In this document: positions 59,862 through 64,000 of the stretch, one piece after another | Layout of the letters: every line of letters begins with the position of its first letter | Numbering within the stretch: position 1 is the stretch's first letter | NCBI RefSeq assembly: GCF_022884085.1 | Contig: NZ_JAGGCS010000002.1 | Span: 434,001 to 498,000 of the forward strand | Direction: 5' to 3' | Length of the DNA stretch: 64,000 nt | Origin: Paenirhizobium cremeum | GTDB lineage: Bacteria > Pseudomonadota > Alphaproteobacteria > Rhizobiales > Rhizobiaceae | Program-made: the position numbers and the translations under genes | Notes under the pieces: model-generated | Database searches by the model: none | Seen by the model: the letters and a program-made list of their open reading frames with translations, nothing else | Told to the model about the DNA's origin: nothing

Positions 59862-60860
59862 ATGGGGCGATACGGTAAGTTTTTCGGAGTTCTGGCAATC
59901 GGTATGGCGGTTGCGCTGAGCGTTGCCGACATGGCGGAAGCACGCAAGGCAAGCGGCGGCTTCGGCAGCCGTGGCACGCGGACCTATTCCGCTCCGCCCG
60001 TCACCCGCACCGCGCCTGCGCCGGCTGCCCCTATCGAGCGGTCGATGACACCGAACACCGGCGCCACGCAGACCCAGCCCTCGGTTGCCCAGTCGCGCCA
60101 GAACGCCACGCGCCCCGGCCTGTTCGGCGGACTTCTCGGCGGCCTGGGTGGCGGTATCCTCGGCGGCCTGTTGATGGGCGGCCTGTTCGGCATGCTGCTC
60201 GGCTCCGGTTTCGGCGGCGGTTTCGGCTTCCTCGGACTGCTGCTGCAGATGGTGCTGATCTTCTTCGTCGTGCGTTTCCTCATGCGCATGTTCGCCAATA
60301 ACCAGCCGGCGCTTTCCGGCGCAGGCGGCACGGCGCGCAACAATGCGCAGCCGTCGCAGTCGCGTCCGTCTTTCGAAATCCCGCGCATGGGTGGCGGTTC
60401 AGCTTCGGCAACGCCGGCGGCACCTCGGAACGGCAATGCCGATGAAATCGGCGTCGGTCAGTCCGACCTCGACCGTTTCGAGGTGCTCCTGAAAGAAATG
60501 CAGGCGGCCTATGCGGGGGAAGACTATTCGGCGCTCCGCCGGATCACCACGCCGGAGGCGATGTCCTATCTCGCCGAGGAACTGAGCGAAAACGCGACCC
60601 GCGGCGTCAAGAACGAAGTGCGCGACGTGCATCTGGTACAGGGCGATGTCGCCGAGGCCTGGCGGGAAGGCAATGTCGATTACGCCACCGTTGCGATGCG
60701 CTACGAGAGCATCGACTACCTGCGCGACCGCGCGACGGGCCGGGTCGTCAGCGGCGATCCCGATCATCTCTCTGAATCGACGGAGATCTGGACCTTCGTC
60801 CGCCGCCCGGGCACCGACTGGCAGATTTCGGCAATCCAGGCGGTCGGCGACCCCGAGTGA
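59862..60860 (+). CDS. Tim44-domain membrane protein
   Basis: The 332-aa protein has an N-terminal signal or anchor (about residues 7-24), a Gly/Ala/Pro-rich segment ending in a very Gly-rich hydrophobic helix (about 88-125, LLGGLGGGILGGLLMGG), and a C-terminal Tim44-like domain (about 200-330) with DLDRFEVLLKEMQAAYAGED. Mitochondrial Tim44 tethers Hsp70 to the import channel. Bacterial homologues such as Caulobacter TimA act at the inner membrane, role unclear. The ATG at 59862 opens the signal sequence. Confidence 0.85.
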   Translation: MGRYGKFFGVLAIGMAVALSVADMAEARKASGGFGSRGTRTYSAPPVTRTAPAPAAPIERSMTPNTGATQTQPSVAQSRQNATRPGLFGGLLGGLGGGILGGLLMGGLFGMLLGSGFGGGFGFLGLLLQMVLIFFVVRFLMRMFANNQPALSGAGGTARNNAQPSQSRPSFEIPRMGGGSASATPAAPRNGNADEIGVGQSDLDRFEVLLKEMQAAYAGEDYSALRRITTPEAMSYLAEELSENATRGVKNEVRDVHLVQGDVAEAWREGNVDYATVAMRYESIDYLRDRATGRVVSGDPDHLSESTEIWTFVRRPGTDWQISAIQAVGDPE

Positions 60861-60882
60861 ATTCGACGGCGCTTCGCTTACT

Positions 60883-60997
60883 GCCGTCTTCCCGGCCTTG
60901 AGCCGGGAACCAGCGCGATCAAGTCCTTGATCGTAAAAGAGTCTTGCGCGCGATGGACATCGCGCCGCTGGATGCCGGAACAGGTCCGGCATGACGG
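60883..60997. repeat. Intergenic palindromic element of four tandem hairpins (MITE/REP-like)
   Basis: Four perfect inverted repeats with 8-bp arms lie in series: 60889-60909 (TTCCCGGC arms, loop 5), 60916-60933 (CGATCAAG arms, loop 2), 60948-60965 (GCGCGATG arms, loop 2) and 60972-60992 (ATGCCGGA arms, loop 5). The first and last units also form an imperfect inverted repeat (CCGTC.T.CCGG and rc CCGTCATGCCGG; CCAGCG and CGCTGG). I infer a non-autonomous repeat of the kind scattered in alphaproteobacterial intergenic DNA. Confidence 0.7.
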
Positions 60998-61042
60998 AAA
61001 AGGATGAATCGGCTTGCAACAAAGACCTTTCTCAACAAGCTG

Positions 61043-61066
61043 AAGGCCCGCGTTCGCGGGCCTTTT
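61043..61066 (-). terminator. Bidirectional-looking terminator between Tim44 and SLT genes
   Basis: AAGGCCCGC (61043-61051) and GCGGGCCTT (61056-61064) form a 9-bp stem with a 4-base loop and short T runs on both strands. It lies 26 bp past the minus-strand SLT gene stop. Confidence 0.75.
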
Positions 61067-61091
61067 CGTGTCTTCGACTTGAAGCCCGAAT

Positions 61092-61676
61092 TCAGTTCGG
61101 GCAGCTCTGCAACTGCCGGGAATAGGTATAGGCGATGTTGGTGAAGCGCTTGGCGCCCTGCAGCGCCTCGCTGTTGCTGCGGTAGCTTCCGCGCGAGTAG
61201 CCGGCATGACCGGAATGGTATGCGAGATAGAGCTGATAGGGTTCGTTCAGCGGAATGCCGTTCTTGATGTTGCTCTGGCGGTGGTACCAGCCGATGAACT
61301 GGATGGCATCGGCAAAGTCGGTGCGGCGCGCGCCGTAACGGCCGGTTTCGCGCTGATAACGATCCCAGGTGCCGTCGAGCGCCTGCGAATAGCCGTAGGC
61401 CGTCGACCTGCGCTTCCACGGGATGAAGCCGAAGAGCTTGGTGCGCGGAGGCTTGGCATTGGCCTTGAAACCGGATTCCGTATAGATCGTCGCCATCAGG
61501 ATCGGCACCGGCACGCCATATTCGCGCTCGGTGTTCTGCGCCGCCCTTCGCCAGTTGTTGAACAGGCCGTCGCGCTGCTCGAATATGGCGCAGGCATTGC
61601 GCGTCTGGCTCGGCGGCTTGGCGCAGGCAGACAGGATCAGCATGACGCTGAGCGTAGAGACAAGGGCGGTACGCAT
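61092..61676 (-). CDS. SLT-domain lipoprotein (lytic transglycosylase-like)
   Basis: The 194-aa protein has a type II signal peptide with lipobox LSAC (Cys18) and a soluble lytic transglycosylase-like fold. The catalytic Glu is in ATIYTESGFK (about residues 62-71), and AYGYSQALDGTW (about 92-103) is the family's AxGxxQ motif. It should cleave peptidoglycan at the inner or outer membrane surface. A C-terminal conserved YLAYHSGHAGYSRGSY stretch is typical of this subfamily. Confidence 0.88.
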   Translation of the reverse strand: MRTALVSTLSVMLILSACAKPPSQTRNACAIFEQRDGLFNNWRRAAQNTEREYGVPVPILMATIYTESGFKANAKPPRTKLFGFIPWKRRSTAYGYSQALDGTWDRYQRETGRYGARRTDFADAIQFIGWYHRQSNIKNGIPLNEPYQLYLAYHSGHAGYSRGSYRSNSEALQGAKRFTNIAYTYSRQLQSCPN

Positions 61677-61808
61677 GACAAAGACCTCTCTTGGAGCCCT
61701 CAGTCTATTCCTTAAAATTTAATGAAAAGTTTTCTGACCTTTATGGGGGATAAGGGCAGAGGCCAGCAAACGGCCAAGAGATCCGCAAGCCGCTGTTTCT
61801 GCGTGTTG

Positions 61809-62297
61809 TCAGCGCGATATGGCCTCGTTCGGGTGCTCGTTCAGGATATCAGCCATTTCGGCCGCGTCGCTCTCGCGAAGCCGGGAGACCTGCCGGCCGC
61901 CGATCTCGCAGATTGCTTCATCGTATGAATCAACGACACTCCATGTGCCGGAATGGTCCTTGCGGCTCGCGTACCGTTGCAAATATACCCTTCCTCCTTT
62001 CGGCTGAAGATCATTCTCGCTGGGGGTAGCGCGTTGCAATGCGCCGCCTTCGTTTTCCCATTCGTTCAAGGCTTCGGCAGTATCTTGCTTGTTTATGGCC
62101 GATGGGTCACGAGGCTCGTTGCCAACCATGCCGGCTTTAATGCGGCTGATTGTTGACAGCTCCTCTTCATAGTCCCTGCCGGCGACGGCGACGAGATTTG
62201 CAGTAGCGTAGGCCGCACGGCTAAGAAGACGCATCAAGATGCCCTGGCTGTATTCACGGACAGCTGCTCGGCGAGTGAATATGTGAACCGCTACCAT
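61809..62297 (-). CDS. Hypothetical protein, translationally coupled to a 40-aa membrane protein
   Basis: The roughly 162-aa protein is hydrophilic. A basic N-terminal third (VHIFTRRAAVREYSQGIL...) has a mildly hydrophobic AAYATANLVAVAG segment, the middle is charged (INKQDTAEALNEWENEGG), and the C-terminal third has a beta-rich GRVYLQRYASRKDHSGTWSVVDSYDEAI reminiscent of small DUF2188-like domains. I do not recognise a family with confidence. ATG 62297 is spaced 6 bases from GGAGGG; ATG 62303 is the alternative. Either start lies inside the end of the upstream 40-aa gene. Confidence 0.6.
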   Translation of the reverse strand: MVAVHIFTRRAAVREYSQGILMRLLSRAAYATANLVAVAGRDYEEELSTISRIKAGMVGNEPRDPSAINKQDTAEALNEWENEGGALQRATPSENDLQPKGGRVYLQRYASRKDHSGTWSVVDSYDEAICEIGGRQVSRLRESDAAEMADILNEHPNEAISR

Positions 62298-62413
62298 AGC
62301 CATCCCTCCGTCAGAACAAATGCGACGAAGATCATGCTGAGACCGGACACGCCATAGCCGATCATTTCGGCAAGCGTGTACTGTTTATAAGGGTTGTGGG
62401 AGATGGAAGACAT
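62291..62413 (-). CDS. Small membrane protein, 40 aa, function unknown
   Basis: A 41-codon reading frame starts at an ATG preceded 5 bases away by AGGAGG, the best ribosome site in this part of the window. The product begins MSSISHNPYKQYTLAEMIGY and has one hydrophobic helix (about residues 17-35, GVSGLSMIFVAFVLTEG). The end overlaps the start of the next gene by 7 or 13 bases, which supports translation of both. It resembles a single-span small membrane protein. The 241 bp upstream to the tRNA show nothing recognisable. Confidence 0.6.
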   Translation of the reverse strand: MSSISHNPYKQYTLAEMIGYGVSGLSMIFVAFVLTEGWLW

Positions 62414-62654
62414 GACGTCCTCCTTTGTTGGGGCGAAGAGCATCCCCTTCTGTCACCAGCGCCCGTTTTGTGTGCTGGAGATAAACGTTTATGCGCTTCA
62501 ATTGTGTCGGGAGAGTGATGACATATGACTGTAAGACAGACTATGAAGCATCAGCTTTCGGTTTTGTGTGCCAAAGCCAATGTTGATTTGTGCCAAAGGC
62601 AGCGCCGCGCGCATCAAGGTATCCAGCGGAAGGTCATAGGGGAGAAGGAGAATT

Positions 62655-62731
62655 TGGTAGCGGGAGGCGGACTTGAACCGCCGACCTTGGGGTTATGAAT
62701 CCCACGCTCTAACCACCTGAGCTATCCCGCC
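62655..62731 (-). tRNA. tRNA-Met (anticodon CAT), elongator type
   Basis: The minus strand folds into a complete 77-nt cloverleaf with encoded CCA (acceptor GGCGGGA with TCCCGCT, T arm GGCGG TTCAAGT CCGCC). The anticodon CAT is at 62695-62697 in a TTCATAA loop. G1 pairs with U72 as a wobble, and an A31-C39 mismatch closes the anticodon loop. The initiator's C1:A72 mismatch is absent, so this should be elongator tRNA-Met. The tRNA-Ile2 (lysidine-modified) alternative cannot be excluded by eye. Confidence 0.92.
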
Positions 62732-62760
62732 ACACATCGGTCGAGGCGTTTGAAAAATCA

Positions 62761-62788
62761 AAGCCGCCCGAAGCGATGGGCGGCTTAT
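62761..62788 (-). terminator. Rho-independent terminator after mnmA
   Basis: AAGCCGCCC and GGGCGGCTT form a 9-bp stem with an 8- to 10-base loop, followed on the minus strand by TGATTTTTC. It separates mnmA from the tRNA-Met gene. Confidence 0.75.
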
Positions 62789-62867
62789 AAGGCGAGGCTC
62801 CCGTTAGTGTCAAGCGCGTGACAGGCAAAAACAGAAGCGTTTTCACCGGCGTTGGGAAGCGTTGCCT

Positions 62868-64000
62868 TCAGGCGGCAACGGGAGCGGAAAGAAGCGCCTT
62901 CAGGGAGGCTTCCGCCTCTGCTGCGCGCTCCGAACGATCGATGAAGCCGCCGCCATAGACGCGGGCATCTGCGCCCGGCGCCGAATAAAGGACACAGGCC
63001 TGGCCGGGCGCTATGCCGGCTTCGCCGATCTCCAGATCGACATAGACGCCGTTTTCGTCGGCATGCAGCATAGCCGGTGCCGGCGGGCGGGTGGAACGGA
63101 CCTTGGCGAAGCAGGCAAAACCGTCACGGGCTTCGTCGGCCAGCGGCCGGTCGCCCAGCCAGTTGATGTCGCGCAGGTAGACGCGGTGGGTTTCCAGCGC
63201 TTCCTTCGGGCCGACGATGACGCGGCGCGAGCGGGCATCGAGATAGATGACGTAGAGCGGTTCGCCCGTGGCGACGCCCAAGCCCTTCCTCTGTCCGATG
63301 GTGTAATGCAGGATGCCTTCATGGCGACCGAGCACACGGCCGTCGAGATGCACGATATCGCCGCCAAGCGCTGAATCGGGGCGGAGCTTGGTGATGATGT
63401 CGGCATATTTGCCCTGCGGCACGAAACAGATGTCCTGGCTGTCCGCCTTCTGGGCGACGACGAGGCCCATTTCCTCGGCCAGCGCCCGGGTTTCGGCCTT
63501 GGAGAGGCCGCCCAGCGGAAAGCGCAGGTAATCGATCTGTTCCTGCGTCGTAGCGAACAGGAAGTAGCTCTGGTCGCGTTCGCTGTCGATCGGGCGGAAG
63601 AGCGCCCGATGGCCCGGATTGCCGGGAAGGGGCGTCGCCTTGGAACGGATATAATGGCCGGTTGCCAGCGCGTCGGCGCCGAGTTCCCTGGCGGTCGCCA
63701 AGAGGTCGGCGAACTTGACGGTCTGGTTGCATGCAACGCAGGGGATCGGCGTTTCTCCGGCGACATAGCTTTCCATGAACGGGTTGATGACCGTGTCGCG
63801 GAAGCGCTGTTCGTAATCGAGGACGTAATGGGGAATGCCGAGCGTTTCGCAGACGCGGCGCGCATCGTCGATGTCCTGGCCGGCGCAGCAGGAGCCGGCG
63901 CGATGCACGGCGGCGCCGTGATCGTAGAGCTGCAGCGTGATGCCGAGGACATCGTAGCCCTCGCGTTTGAGGATGCCGGCGACAACGGACGAATCCACGC
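62868..64000 (-). CDS. mnmA: tRNA 2-thiouridylase MnmA, N-terminus off the window
   Basis: At least 376 residues are present. The visible N-terminal end begins GVDSSVVAG, the second half of the PP-loop SGGVDSS motif, so only a short N-terminal stretch lies beyond the right edge. Catalytic cysteines are in [14 protein letters not shown] and in the C-terminal GQACVLYS. MnmA thiolates U34 of Lys, Glu and Gln tRNAs with sulfur relayed from IscS. GHYIRSKA and the [16 protein letters not shown] segment are conserved. The reading frame is intact. Confidence 0.95.
   Translation of the reverse strand, partial: VDSSVVAGILKREGYDVLGITLQLYDHGAAVHRAGSCCAGQDIDDARRVCETLGIPHYVLDYEQRFRDTVINPFMESYVAGETPIPCVACNQTVKFADLLATARELGADALATGHYIRSKATPLPGNPGHRALFRPIDSERDQSYFLFATTQEQIDYLRFPLGGLSKAETRALAEEMGLVVAQKADSQDICFVPQGKYADIITKLRPDSALGGDIVHLDGRVLGRHEGILHYTIGQRKGLGVATGEPLYVIYLDARSRRVIVGPKEALETHRVYLRDINWLGDRPLADEARDGFACFAKVRSTRPPAPAMLHADENGVYVDLEIGEAGIAPGQACVLYSAPGADARVYGGGFIDRSERAAEAEASLKALLSAPVAA

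Overview
The window is a piece of chromosome from a high-GC alphaproteobacterium of the Rhizobiales, most likely family Rhizobiaceae (Rhizobium/Ensifer/Shinella-like). Four things point there: an rcdA (DUF1465) cell-cycle gene with full CtrA boxes in its upstream region, an sqdBDC sulfolipid operon, a complete ybgC-tolQRAB-pal-ybgF-tilS-ftsH-glmM block, and a 6S RNA directly after zapA. Genus is not resolved. I see no integrase, transposase, phage gene or CRISPR array, and coding density is high. This is core chromosome with a few accessory insertions.

Layout. 0-9 kb: ArsR-type regulator, a divergent ThiE-like protein, a Sel1-repeat exported protein, an MgtC/DUF4010 membrane protein, inositol monophosphatase, a two-gene MotA/ExbB-like plus OmpA-domain stator-like pair, and a flavoprotein dehydrogenase. 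8.7-15 kb: an ABC exporter, rpmE, rcdA, a DUF1192/MFS pair, a 52-aa membrane protein, a PhzF-family enzyme and a PACE-type membrane protein. 15-23 kb: a lower-glycolysis/pentose cluster on the minus strand (tkt, gap, a K+/H+ antiporter, pgk, class I aldolase). 23-32 kb: DUF4164, zapA and 6S RNA, then a minus-strand block (LysE, Cfa, chemoreceptor) separating 6S RNA from 5-formyltetrahydrofolate cyclo-ligase, then YmdB phosphodiesterase, an MBL-like protein and a YebC regulator.

32-43.5 kb: the envelope block glmM, ftsH, tilS, ybgF, pal, tolB, tolA, tolR, tolQ, ybgC, all on the minus strand. 43.5-46.5 kb: sqdBDC on the plus strand. 46.6-51.7 kb: RcnB-like protein, DinB-like protein, metallophosphoesterase, and ruvB, ruvA and ruvC, with a vapBC-type toxin-antitoxin pair between ruvC and ruvA. 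51.8-61 kb: luciferase-like monooxygenase, a second chemoreceptor, an outer-membrane beta-barrel protein, serC-serA with a candidate serC leader hairpin, a Tim44-domain protein, and a palindromic intergenic element. 61-64 kb: an SLT lipoprotein, a small uncharacterised two-gene unit (40-aa membrane protein plus about 162-aa protein), tRNA-Met(CAT) and mnmA, which runs off the right edge.

The strongest signal that gene calling would miss is regulatory. Four exact TTAA-N7-TTAA CtrA boxes lie in intergenic DNA: two upstream of rcdA, one upstream of the second chemoreceptor and one upstream of the outer-membrane protein. Two 7/8 matches lie upstream of tolQ and pal. Because RcdA promotes CtrA proteolysis in Caulobacter, the paired rcdA boxes suggest a direct feedback loop. 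Other points of interest are the uncharacterised proton-channel-like pair at 4.8-6.8 kb, the coupled 40-aa/162-aa gene pair, the vapBC insertion with a perfect inverted repeat over its leader, and a 115-bp element made of four perfect 8-bp-arm hairpins.
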